Assembly: GCA_001766905.1 (NCBI GenBank)
Contig: MEKI01000160.1
Location: 9,097 to 48,476, forward strand
Reading direction: 5' to 3'
Source of the DNA: Acidobacteria bacterium RBG_13_68_16
Lineage (GTDB): Bacteria; Acidobacteriota; Thermoanaerobaculia; Thermoanaerobaculales; Thermoanaerobaculaceae
Length of the DNA stretch: 39,380 nt
Position 1 is the stretch's first letter, and each line of letters opens with the position of its first letter. Under the pieces are notes generated by a model, which worked only from the letters and a program-made list of their open reading frames with translations, was not told the origin of the DNA and did not search any database. The translations under genes were made by a program, and so were the position numbers. Shown here piece by piece: positions 8,517 through 15,557 of this stretch.

Positions 8517-9116
8517 TTAGCCCCCTATGGTCGGTGAGTAGTCGGCCACCAGCTCCGCCATCGCCTCCCAGAGATGGGAAACGTCGTTCGACATGACAAG
8601 GAGATTGCGCTTGATCCCGTGAATGTCCTTGACGTGGCCTTTCAGGACGGCCTCGTCGCGGAAACCGAGTTTCTCGAGGGCTCGTTTGGCCGCGATCTGG
8701 TTTTCGACCACGTGGACGATCATCTTCTCGAGTCCGAGGCCGATGGCGTGCCTGACGAGCACCCGACCCAGTGCAGTTCCTAGCCCCTTGTGCTGGAAGG
8801 GGCGTGCGACCGCGATGCGGATCTCGGCAACGTGCTTCGTCCAGCCGTGGCGGCTCCGGTAGAGCGTGGCGTTGCCTACCACGGTGCCCTCGTGCTCGGC
8901 GACCACGGGAATGACCGTGTCGTAATCGATGCTGCGGACAAAACGCTCGAGCCAGTCCCGTGAGGTCACGTCGTTTCGAAGGTACTGCCGGTCCTCCTCG
9001 GGGAGAGCGCCGAAGAACTCGAACACGGCCTCACCGTCCTCGAGCTCCATCGGTCGGATCACAACACGAGTGCCCTCCTGCAGCGACACCAACTGGGGAA
9101 ACCCTTCAAGCTTCAT
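8517..9116 (-). CDS. GNAT-family N-acetyltransferase (copy 2)
   Basis: 199-residue GNAT enzyme related to the one at 7601-8206. Both share the N-terminal pattern Val-Val-Ile-Arg-x-Met, the Phe-Phe-x-Ala-Leu-Pro-x-Glu-Asp-Arg segment, the Asn/Thr-Asp-Val-Thr motif, and a motif A here reading Arg-Pro-Phe-Gln-His-Lys-Gly-Leu-Gly-Thr. A Lys-Leu-Gly-Phe-Arg-Asp-Glu segment marks the end of the fold. The pair probably arose by an old duplication that is now in inverted orientation. ATG 9116 is the chosen start. The substrate is unknown. Confidence 0.8.
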   Translation of the reverse strand: MKLEGFPQLVSLQEGTRVVIRPMELEDGEAVFEFFGALPEEDRQYLRNDVTSRDWLERFVRSIDYDTVIPVVAEHEGTVVGNATLYRSRHGWTKHVAEIRIAVARPFQHKGLGTALGRVLVRHAIGLGLEKMIVHVVENQIAAKRALEKLGFRDEAVLKGHVKDIHGIKRNLLVMSNDVSHLWEAMAELVADYSPTIGG

Positions 9117-9221
9117 GTCCGCCTCCCATGGGCAGAGCCCCCTAGCACCCTTCGCGGCTGTCGGCCTTCTACTCCTGTTGCCATCCGCCCTGCCAGTCAG
9201 TAGGTTGCAGCTCGCGCCTAC

Positions 9222-9809
9222 TCACCCTCGACGCATGGTTGTCGGCGCCTCAAGCTCCGAGGTCGAGAGGATTTGCCGTCCGTACTCGTAGCCTCGGTGC
9301 AGCGCGCGCAGGTTGAGGTCCTCGGTGCCCCGGGGGACCGAGCTCTTGACTGCCCTCTCCGCGGCCTCGGAAGAAACCAACCCGGTGACCCCGGCGAAGA
9401 AGCCGGTCATCACGATGTTGAGCACCAGCTTGCGGCCGAGCTCCTCGGCGAGGCGGGTGGCCGGGATGCCGAACGCCTTCACTCCCGCGGGGAGCCTGTC
9501 GTCCACCTTGATCAGCTCGTTCTCGTAAAGGAGCACCCCACCCGGCTTGAGCTGCGGCGCGAACTGGGTGTAGGCGTCGGGGGACATCACGATGAGCACG
9601 TCGGGGTTCTTCACGTAGGGGTAGCCGATCGCCTCGTCGGCCACCGAGACCTGGGCGCTGCAGGCGCTGCCGCGCGCCTCGGGGCCGAAGGCCTGGATCA
9701 AGGTCGCGTGCTTGCCGTCGAAGATCGAAGCGGCCTTGCCGATGATCATCCCGCAGAGGATGACGCCCTGGCCGCCGAGGCCCCCCACCCGGATCTCAGT
9801 CTTGTCCAT
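9222..9809 (-). CDS. korC: 2-oxoacid:ferredoxin oxidoreductase, gamma subunit (KorC)
   Basis: 195-residue gamma subunit of a 2-oxoglutarate-type ferredoxin oxidoreductase, which interconverts 2-oxoglutarate plus CoA and succinyl-CoA plus CO2 with ferredoxin. Family signatures: Gly-Gly-Leu-Gly-Gly-Gln-Gly-Val at residues 8-15, Phe-Gly-Pro-Glu-Ala-Arg-Gly-Ser near 42, and Ser-Pro-Asp-Ala-Tyr. Last gene of korDABC; its start overlaps the korB end by 14 nt, so translation is probably coupled. Whether the true substrate is 2-oxoglutarate or another 2-oxoacid cannot be settled from this subunit. Confidence 0.9.
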   Translation of the reverse strand: MDKTEIRVGGLGGQGVILCGMIIGKAASIFDGKHATLIQAFGPEARGSACSAQVSVADEAIGYPYVKNPDVLIVMSPDAYTQFAPQLKPGGVLLYENELIKVDDRLPAGVKAFGIPATRLAEELGRKLVLNIVMTGFFAGVTGLVSSEAAERAVKSSVPRGTEDLNLRALHRGYEYGRQILSTSELEAPTTMRRG

Positions 9810-10680
9810 GCGACACCCCGTACGGGACGTACTTCTCGCCGAAGTGCTGTGAGTAGTGCTCGTTCATCGCGTCGAGCCAGGTCGGGCGCTCGCGGTCCAC
9901 GAACCTGCCCACGACGATGTCGCCCTGGAAGGTGAGCCCTACGTCCTTGGTGTCGGCACCGTTGACGATCTTGCTCTTCTCCTTGTAGTACTTGAGCTGG
10001 TCCACGCCGTCGCCGAGCCGGTTGCGGCGGGAGTACAGAGTCGGGCAGGGCGCCAGCGCCTCGATAAACACGAAGCCCTTCTTGCGCAGCCCTTCGAGCA
10101 TCGCCTTGGCGAGCTGCTTGACGTGGTAGACGGTCCAGCGCGCCACGTACACCGCGCCGCAGGCATCCGCTAGGAACGGGAGGTTGAACGGGTTCTCGAA
10201 GTTCCCGTACGGCATGGTGGTCTGGGTGGCGCCGATCGGCGTCGTCGGGGCGACCTGGCCCCCCGTCATGCCGTAGGTGAAGTTGTTCACGCAAATGACC
10301 GTCAGGTCCATGTTGCGGCGGGCCGCGTGCACGAGGTGGTTGCCGCCGATCGCCGAGAGGTCGCCGTCGCCGGAGTAGACGACCACCTTGAGGTCGGGGT
10401 TGCCCAGCTTGAGCCCGGTGGCGAACGGGATCGCGCGGCCGTGGGTGGTGTGAAACGAGTCGAGGTTGAGGTAGCCCGCCACGCGTCCGGTGCAACCGAT
10501 GCCGGACACGATCGCGACCCTGTCGAGGTCCATCGCCGACTCTGTTAGGGCGCGGGCGAAGCAGTTGACCGTGGTGCCGATTCCGCACCCTGGGCACCAG
10601 ATGTGCGGCAGGCGTTCCTGCCGCAGGTACGACGCCACGGGGTTCTCGATCTCGAGCTCCAGGAGATCAGTTTCGCTCAT
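9796..10680 (-). CDS. korB: 2-oxoacid:ferredoxin oxidoreductase, beta subunit (KorB)
   Basis: 294-residue thiamine-diphosphate-binding beta subunit. It has the early Trp-Cys-Pro-Gly-Cys-Gly motif and later Gly-Ile-Gly-Cys-Thr-Gly, which in this family ligate a [4Fe-4S] cluster, and the TPP/Mg motif Gly-Asp-Gly-Asp...Asn-Asn-Phe-Thr-Tyr-Gly-Met-Thr-Gly-Gly-Gln. ATG 10680 is chosen because it overlaps the korA stop (ATGA). The frame is open further upstream inside korA, but that extension has no homology. Works with KorA (thiamine/CoA side), KorC and the ferredoxin-like KorD. Confidence 0.93.
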   Translation of the reverse strand: MSETDLLELEIENPVASYLRQERLPHIWCPGCGIGTTVNCFARALTESAMDLDRVAIVSGIGCTGRVAGYLNLDSFHTTHGRAIPFATGLKLGNPDLKVVVYSGDGDLSAIGGNHLVHAARRNMDLTVICVNNFTYGMTGGQVAPTTPIGATQTTMPYGNFENPFNLPFLADACGAVYVARWTVYHVKQLAKAMLEGLRKKGFVFIEALAPCPTLYSRRNRLGDGVDQLKYYKEKSKIVNGADTKDVGLTFQGDIVVGRFVDRERPTWLDAMNEHYSQHFGEKYVPYGVSHGQD

Positions 10681-11834
10681 TGCGCGGCCTCCATGATCTT
10701 CGCCAGGATCACCTCCGGCTCGTGCACGGTGCCGCCGGCGTGGGGGACCGAGATCACCGCCGCCTTGCCGGCGACGGCGCGCTCCACCTCGAGCACCATC
10801 TGACCCATGTTCAGCTCCGGGACAACGAACGCCTTGGCGCCCCCGGTCAGCTCCTTGATGCGCTTGGCAGGGAACGGCCAGGTGATGATGAGGCGCAGGT
10901 GGCCGACCTTCACGCCCCTGTGGCGCGCCGCCTCGACGGCGGCCGCGGCGACACGGGAGGTGATGCCGAACGACACCACCACCACGTCGGCACCTTCGAC
11001 GCCGTCCTCCCGCACGTCCACCAGCTTGTCGCGGTTCGCGCGGATCTTGTTCACGAGGCGCCTGACGAGCTTGTCCTGCGCCTGCGGGTTCATCGCCGGG
11101 TAGCCCCGGTCGTCGTGGGTGAGGCCGGTGACGTGGATGCGATAGCCGTCGCCGGCCTTGACCATCTCGGGGACCATGTCGCCGTCGGTCTGGTAGGCAC
11201 GGTACTCGCCGGGTTTCTTCAGTGTCCACTTGCGCTCGACAATCTCGATCGCTTCCGGCGCCGGGATGACGACGCGCTCGGTCATGTGGCCGACCACCTC
11301 GTCCATCATGAAGAAGACCGGCACGCGGTACGTCTCGGCGAGGTTGAACGCCTTGACCATGAGGTCGAAGCACTCCTGCGGCGAGTTCGGCGACAGCGCG
11401 ATGATCTCGTAGTCGCCGTGCGACCCCCACTTCACCTGCATCATGTCCGCTTGAGCCGGGAGCGTCGGCAGCCCCGTGGAGGGGCCGCCCCTCTGCACGT
11501 CCACGATCACGCACGGGGTCTCGGTAATCGCGGCGAGGCCTACGTGCTCCATCATCAGCGACAGCCCCGGCCCGGAGGTCACTGTCATCACCTTCTTGCC
11601 CGCCCACGCGCCGCCGAGGATCGCGATGGAGGAGGCGATCTCGTCCTCCATCTGGATGAAGACGCCCCCGACCAGCGGGATTCGGGCGGCGAAACGCTCG
11701 ACCACCTCGGTGGACGGCGTGATCGGGTAGCCGGCCACGAACCGGCATCCGGCCGCGAGGGCCCCTTCACAGGCGGCGTGGTCGCCGTCGATGAAGTGGA
11801 TCCCTGTCAGTACTCCCTTCGGATCGGCGTGCAA
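10677..11834 (-). CDS. korA: 2-oxoacid:ferredoxin oxidoreductase, alpha subunit (KorA)
   Basis: 385-residue alpha subunit. It begins with the family pattern Gly-Asp-His-Ala-Ala-Cys-Glu-Gly-Ala...Ala-Gly-Tyr-Pro-Ile-Thr-Pro-Ser-Thr-Glu and continues with Met-Glu-Asp-Glu-Ile-Ala-Ser...Gly-Ala-Trp-Ala-Gly-Lys-Lys and Thr-Ser-Gly-Pro-Gly-Leu-Ser-Leu-Met. The Tyr-Pro-Ile-Thr-Pro-Ser motif is typical of 2-oxoglutarate and branched-chain 2-oxoacid enzymes rather than fused pyruvate oxidoreductases. Second in korDABC, with a 49-nt gap after korD. Its product, reduced ferredoxin, is a natural partner for the Hdr complex encoded earlier, although that link is inference. Confidence 0.93.
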   Translation of the reverse strand: MHADPKGVLTGIHFIDGDHAACEGALAAGCRFVAGYPITPSTEVVERFAARIPLVGGVFIQMEDEIASSIAILGGAWAGKKVMTVTSGPGLSLMMEHVGLAAITETPCVIVDVQRGGPSTGLPTLPAQADMMQVKWGSHGDYEIIALSPNSPQECFDLMVKAFNLAETYRVPVFFMMDEVVGHMTERVVIPAPEAIEIVERKWTLKKPGEYRAYQTDGDMVPEMVKAGDGYRIHVTGLTHDDRGYPAMNPQAQDKLVRRLVNKIRANRDKLVDVREDGVEGADVVVVSFGITSRVAAAAVEAARHRGVKVGHLRLIITWPFPAKRIKELTGGAKAFVVPELNMGQMVLEVERAVAGKAAVISVPHAGGTVHEPEVILAKIMEAAQ

Positions 11835-11883
11835 GATCTCCTCCGTGTCGGCCGGGACAGCCCTGTGACGCTGCCCCGGAGCG

Positions 11884-12177
11884 TCAGCCCCGGGCGGGGA
11901 TCAGCGGCTCGGGGGCGGGCTGCTTGCGCTTCTCGAGGTCCTTGAAGCGAACCCCGAAGATGGCGAAGTCGGGGCAGTAGAGTCCGCACAGGTCGCAGCC
12001 GGTGCAGTCTTCGGGTCTCCCCAACACGGGGTAGTGGTACCCCTTGCGGTTGAAGTCGCGCGAGAACTCGAGGCAGTGGGCGGGGCAGAAGTCGATGCAG
12101 TACGAGCACCCCTTGCAGACCTCGGTCTGGACGAAGACCGTGCCCTTCCCCTTCTTGACCTGTTCGCCCTCGCTCAT
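11884..12177 (-). CDS. korD: 2-oxoacid:ferredoxin oxidoreductase, ferredoxin-like delta subunit (KorD)
   Basis: 97-residue 2[4Fe-4S] ferredoxin-type subunit with CKGCSYCIDFCP and CTGCDLCGLYCP motifs. It is the electron exit site of the Kor complex. ATG 12177 is preceded on the minus strand by GGAGGGGG about 8 nt away. First gene of korDABC; a promoter-like pair lies at 12206-12235. Confidence 0.9.
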   Translation of the reverse strand: MSEGEQVKKGKGTVFVQTEVCKGCSYCIDFCPAHCLEFSRDFNRKGYHYPVLGRPEDCTGCDLCGLYCPDFAIFGVRFKDLEKRKQPAPEPLIPARG

Positions 12178-12483
12178 GATCGGGACCCCCTCCCGAAGCC
12201 GATCGATGCTACGCCAGCACCGCTTGTCTTTTCAAGCGTGCCGACTCAACACGGTATTCCATGTGTGAGACATCATCTCAAGAGAATCTCCGCGCCACAG
12301 GCTCTGGACACGGGCGCGGCGAGGCCACGGTTCGCGTGCTTTTGCGCGCACACCGAGCTACCATCTTGGACGCTCGGCACCGGGTGTGGCAACGGGCAGC
12401 GGTCGGACTCCTCGAGCAGCCAACGTTTGAGATGCCGCGGCGGATGTTCGCGCCGCGAGCAGACGACAAAGGAGGTTCCCCCT
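12178..12483. other. Divergent intergenic region between korD and fumarase
   Basis: 306 bp separating the leftward kor operon from the rightward fumarase genes. It carries a candidate minus-strand promoter for kor and a strong ribosome binding site AAAGGAGG (12468-12475) for the fumarase alpha gene. I see no gene, repeat or clear operator in the rest; no convincing plus-strand promoter is visible. Confidence 0.5.
12206..12235 (-). promoter_or_regulatory. Candidate sigma-70-type promoter for korDABC
   Basis: On the minus strand TTGAAA (12235-12230) is followed after 18 nt by TAGCAT (12211-12206), resembling TTGACA and TATAAT at 5 and 4 of 6 positions. It ends about 29 nt before the korD start. 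Predicted by eye. Confidence 0.4.
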
Positions 12484-13368
12484 GTGTTGACACGCGAACA
12501 GTGGACAGAGAAGTTCGTCGAGGTCATCGCGCACGCCTCCTCGCAGCTTCCACCCGACGTGCTGGAGGCACTGAAACGAGGGCGCGACGCCGAGGAGCCG
12601 GGCTCGCTCGCGGCCAAGGCGCTCGACTCAATCCTCACCAACGTCGAGATGGCGAAGGGGAACTGGCAGCCGATCTGCCAGGACACCGGAACACCGCTGG
12701 TGTGGATCCACCACCCCGTGGGAATGTCCACCCGCATGCTGACGGCCGCGTTCGAGGAGGCCGTCCGCCAGGCGACCGCAAAGCAGCTCCTGCGCCCCAA
12801 CGCGGTGGACACTCTCACCGACAAGAACACCGGCCACGGCCAGGGGCCGGGCATCCCCACCGTCCACTGCGAGGAGTGGGACTCACCGGACGCGGAGGTT
12901 CGAGTCATCCTCAAGGGTGGCGGCTGCGAGAACTGCGGCGCGCAGTACTCGCTGCCCAACGCCAAGCTCAAGGCCGACCGCAACCTCGACGGCGTGCGCC
13001 GCTGCATCCTGGACGCGATCGCCCAGGCGCAGGGCAAGGGGTGCGCACCGGGGATCATCGGCGCGTGCTTCGGCGGCGACCGCGGCTCTGGCTTCGTGGA
13101 GTCCAAGCGGCAGCTTTTGCGCCGGCTCGACGACCACAACCCCGTTCCGGAGTTGGACACGATGGAGCGCGACGTCCTCGATCAGGGCAACCAGCTCGGC
13201 ATCGGCCCGATGGGGTTCGGCGGCAAGACCACGGTACTGGGCGTCAAGGTCGGCAACCTCGCCCGCCTGCCCGCCTCCTATTTCGTGAGCGTGAGCTACA
13301 TGTGCTGGGCGAACCGGCGAGCTGGCGCGCGCATCACCCCGAAGGGAGAAGTGCAATGGCTGAACTGA
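12484..13368 (+). CDS. Class I fumarate hydratase / tartrate dehydratase-type, alpha subunit
   Basis: 294-residue catalytic subunit of a two-subunit [4Fe-4S] hydro-lyase that hydrates fumarate to malate. Cluster-ligand regions are visible: Ile-Cys-Gln-Asp-Thr-Gly near residue 64, Gly-Gly-Gly-Cys-Glu-Asn-Cys-Gly in the middle, and the later Gly-Ala-Cys-Phe-Gly-Gly-Asp-Arg segment. The start is GTG 12484 (TTG 12487 also possible), set by AAAGGAGG 8 nt upstream; the open frame runs further upstream without homology. Followed after 69 nt by the beta subunit. Such enzymes are oxygen-labile and common in anaerobes. L-tartrate dehydratase is the main alternative function; the kor neighbours favour fumarase. 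Confidence 0.85.
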   Translation: MLTREQWTEKFVEVIAHASSQLPPDVLEALKRGRDAEEPGSLAAKALDSILTNVEMAKGNWQPICQDTGTPLVWIHHPVGMSTRMLTAAFEEAVRQATAKQLLRPNAVDTLTDKNTGHGQGPGIPTVHCEEWDSPDAEVRVILKGGGCENCGAQYSLPNAKLKADRNLDGVRRCILDAIAQAQGKGCAPGIIGACFGGDRGSGFVESKRQLLRRLDDHNPVPELDTMERDVLDQGNQLGIGPMGFGGKTTVLGVKVGNLARLPASYFVSVSYMCWANRRAGARITPKGEVQWLN

Positions 13369-13437
13369 GGGGGGGGCCGGGTTCAGGCGTACGGGGTCAG
13401 GGAACGGATCTGGCATCCGTAGGCGTGGAGGTGAGCA

Positions 13438-14025
13438 ATGGCTAAACTGACGCTGCCATGTGACGAGGCCACGATCCGAAAGCTCAAGGTCGGGGACTTC
13501 CTCGAGCTCTCGGGACGCGTGATCACGGGCCGCGACTCCGCCCACCACTGGTTGATCCACGACTTCCGCAAGGAGGTCGCGCCGTTCCTCAAGGATTCGG
13601 TGATCTACCACGTCGGCCCGGTCGTCAAGAAACACGAGGACGGGCACTACACGTTCGTGGCGGCCGGGCCCACCACGAGCGCTCGTGAGGAGCCCTACCA
13701 GGCCGACGTGATCGGCAAGTACGGGCTGCGCGGCGTGATCGGCAAGGGCGGTATGGGCACCAAAACGCTCGAGGGCCTCGAGAAGTACGGGGCCGTCTAC
13801 CTCCACGCCGTGGGCGGCACCGCGCAGGTTCTGGCGGAGGCGATCAAGGAGGTCCAGCAGGTGTTCCAGCTCGCCGAGTTCGGGGTCCCCGAGGCGCTCT
13901 GGGTGATCCGTGTCGAGAACTTTCCCGTGGTCGTGACGATGGATTCCCACGGCAACTCGCTCCACGCCGAGGTCGAGAAGTCCTCCAAGGCTAAGCTCGA
14001 ACAGCTGCTGGGTTTGACCTCATAG
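13438..14025 (+). CDS. Class I fumarate hydratase / tartrate dehydratase-type, beta subunit
   Basis: 195-residue beta subunit of the split class I fumarase. Typical features: Lys-Val-Gly-Asp...Leu-Ser-Gly-Arg-Val-Ile-Thr-Gly-Arg-Asp-Ser-Ala-His, Tyr-His-Val-Gly-Pro-Val, Gly-Pro-Thr-Thr-Ser and Gly-Lys-Gly-Gly-Met-Gly. The ATG at 13438 follows GGAGGTGAGC. It partners with the alpha subunit at 12484-13368; in E. coli FumA the two are fused. Convergent with the NTPase gene at 14087; the gap holds an imperfect GC-rich inverted repeat (about 14052-14078) that may act as a terminator. Confidence 0.87.
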   Translation: MAKLTLPCDEATIRKLKVGDFLELSGRVITGRDSAHHWLIHDFRKEVAPFLKDSVIYHVGPVVKKHEDGHYTFVAAGPTTSAREEPYQADVIGKYGLRGVIGKGGMGTKTLEGLEKYGAVYLHAVGGTAQVLAEAIKEVQQVFQLAEFGVPEALWVIRVENFPVVVTMDSHGNSLHAEVEKSSKAKLEQLLGLTS

Positions 14026-14086
14026 CTCGGTGTCGACCCACGCAACCAACCCGAGGGGCGGCCGTCCCCCCGCCTCTCTCCTCGTA

Positions 14087-14620
14087 CTAGCGGGTTGCCG
14101 CAAGCCAGGCCGCGACCTCCGCCGGTAGGGACGATCGATTCGCGCGCGTCACCTGCCAGAGAACGGCGCCTGGGTGGGCCTTGACCTCGGCGATCAGCCC
14201 GCGACCGCGTGCGGCGACTGTGGCTACCAGGCGGACCGGCGCGGCGAGCAGCCCCCGCACGGCGGCGACCAGCGCCGTGGAGAGGCACTCCATTCTCCCA
14301 ATCTCGTCCACGATGTAGGCATCCGCCACGAACTGCGGGTCGAGGACCCCGGCGAGGTTATCGATCGCGCGCACGTCCACACCGTACTTGCCGACTCTCG
14401 CCGGGCCCGTGAACGAGACGTGCGCGATGACGGTCTCGAGGCCGTCCAGGGTGGTGCCCCGGAACCCGAGGCGGCGGCCTGCCTCAAGGATCTCCTCGGT
14501 CGTGAAGCCGGCCAGGTGCCATCCGGGCAGCAGCGCCGGCACGGCCCGGATCACCGTGGTCTTGCCCACGCCGGGATTCCCGGTGAGTAGCAGCACGCGC
14601 GCGAGGGTGGCAGGATCCAC
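14087..14620 (-). CDS. THEP1-type nucleoside-triphosphatase
   Basis: 177-residue P-loop NTPase of the THEP1 family (cancer-related nucleoside-triphosphatase fold), which hydrolyses NTPs in vitro; its cellular role is not settled. Walker A is Gly-Asn-Pro-Gly-Val-Gly-Lys-Thr-Thr at the N-terminus, then Gly-Phe-Thr-Thr-Glu-Glu-Ile, and Walker B Tyr-Ile-Val-Asp-Glu-Ile-Gly-Arg-Met-Glu-Cys, the family hallmark. GTG 14620 is chosen because it places the P-loop about 12 residues from the start, as in the family; the frame is open upstream without homology. Confidence 0.83.
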   Translation of the reverse strand: MDPATLARVLLLTGNPGVGKTTVIRAVPALLPGWHLAGFTTEEILEAGRRLGFRGTTLDGLETVIAHVSFTGPARVGKYGVDVRAIDNLAGVLDPQFVADAYIVDEIGRMECLSTALVAAVRGLLAAPVRLVATVAARGRGLIAEVKAHPGAVLWQVTRANRSSLPAEVAAWLAATR

Positions 14621-14737
14621 GACTTGGTTCGAGACTCCGGCACCAGTGGTACCAGAACGACGAGTCACGGTCCAGCGCGGGTGGCAGCCGACCGGCTCCT
14701 GGTCTACGATGGGCCCCACGACCCGGAGGCTTGTCGG

Positions 14738-14953
14738 ATGACGAGGAAGTTCCTGACCCTGGCCCTGATCTCGGCGGTCGCCGGCACCGTGAGCCTCGTG
14801 CTGCACACCTGCCTCGGCGACCTCCTGCACGCCGAAGAGCGACTCTTCCTCCTGATCGCGGTCGTCGTGGCGCCGCTGGGGTTGGTGGTCGGACTGGTCG
14901 GCGCCGCCGTCTGTGTGGTCGTGATCTGGAGGCGGCGGGCGCACAGGGCGTAA
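14738..14953 (+). CDS. Small membrane protein, two predicted helices
   Basis: 71-residue protein starting at ATG 14738 with CGGAGG 9 nt upstream. It has two hydrophobic segments (about residues 4-20 and 29-60, the latter possibly one long helix) and a basic Arg-Arg-Arg end, suggesting a cytoplasmic C-terminus. No family is recognised. It stands alone between a divergent NTPase gene and a convergent flavin reductase gene. Confidence 0.5.
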   Translation: MTRKFLTLALISAVAGTVSLVLHTCLGDLLHAEERLFLLIAVVVAPLGLVVGLVGAAVCVVVIWRRRAHRA

Positions 14954-14983
14954 CGCCCGGCGCGCGCGGCGGAGGGGCGCCCG

Positions 14984-15505
14984 TCAGTCGCCCTGGGGCA
15001 GGTATTTCTCGGCGGCGAACGCCATCAGCACCTCGCCCAGGAACACCCGGTGGTAGTCCTTCTTGGGGTACAGCTCCTGGATCGCAGGCTCGAGGAAGCG
15101 CGACGGGTCGAGGTCGAGCGTAGCGAGCACCCGGCACTCGAGCGCCAGGTCAGCCTCAGCCACCCGCGGGACGGGAACGGTCTCGCCCGGTACCCGCCCA
15201 AGGGACGTGGCGCGCCACTTGTCGGTGGTCCGCCCGGAGGTCGAGCCGCACAGGTCGAGCGCCGCGCGGTAGGGCTCGGACAGGAAGTTGAGGGTGAAGA
15301 ACGGCTGTGCCTCCAGCAACGAGAACGTGAAGCGGGTCGGGCGCACGTACACCGTCGCGACCGGGCGGTCCCAGAGCGTGCCGAGCCCTCCCCACGAGAC
15401 GGTCATCGGGTTGGGGTGCTCGCTTCCCGCCACCAGCAGGGCCCACTGCTGGTCGAGGATCGTGAACGGTCTCACAAGAAGGTCCTGGGGGGTGGTTCTT
15501 CGCAC
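14984..15505 (-). CDS. Flavin reductase-like FMN-binding protein
   Basis: 173-residue protein of the flavin reductase (split-barrel FMN-binding) family. Visible: Asn-Pro-Met-Thr-Val-Ser-Trp-Gly-Gly-Leu-Gly near residue 32, Pro-Val-Ala-Thr-Val-Tyr-Val-Arg-Pro, and Phe-Thr-Leu-Asn-Phe-Leu. A segment Cys-Gly-Ser-Thr-Ser-Gly-Arg-Thr-Thr-Asp-Lys matches the family's Gly-x-x-Ser-Gly-x-x-x-Asp-Lys. GTG 15505 follows GGAGGAG. Members bind FMN and reduce flavin or small substrates with NAD(P)H; the substrate is unknown here. Confidence 0.8.
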   Translation of the reverse strand: MRRTTPQDLLVRPFTILDQQWALLVAGSEHPNPMTVSWGGLGTLWDRPVATVYVRPTRFTFSLLEAQPFFTLNFLSEPYRAALDLCGSTSGRTTDKWRATSLGRVPGETVPVPRVAEADLALECRVLATLDLDPSRFLEPAIQELYPKKDYHRVFLGEVLMAFAAEKYLPQGD

Positions 15506-15557
15506 TGTCTCCTCCGCGTCGTGGCTCGTCCGGTGAGCTCCGGCTACGGCCGCGATT

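Noticed and set aside
8204-8596. Possible selenocysteine read-through at the TGA ending the first GNAT gene
   Set aside because: The frame remains open, but the GNAT fold is complete before the TGA, the extension has no homology and runs antisense into the next gene, and no convincing SECIS follows.
10680-11748. Upstream extension of the korB frame through korA, giving a 650-residue protein
   Set aside because: The extra part is a shadow of korA in another frame; the ATG at 10680 overlaps the korA stop and starts the conserved KorB sequence.
12034-12483. N-terminal extension of the fumarase alpha frame
   Set aside because: No homology before GTG 12484, and AAAGGAGG is placed correctly for that codon.
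14624-14737. N-terminal extension of the small membrane protein
   Set aside because: The extension overlaps the start region of the divergent NTPase gene, is hydrophilic and unconserved, and ATG 14738 has a better ribosome binding site.
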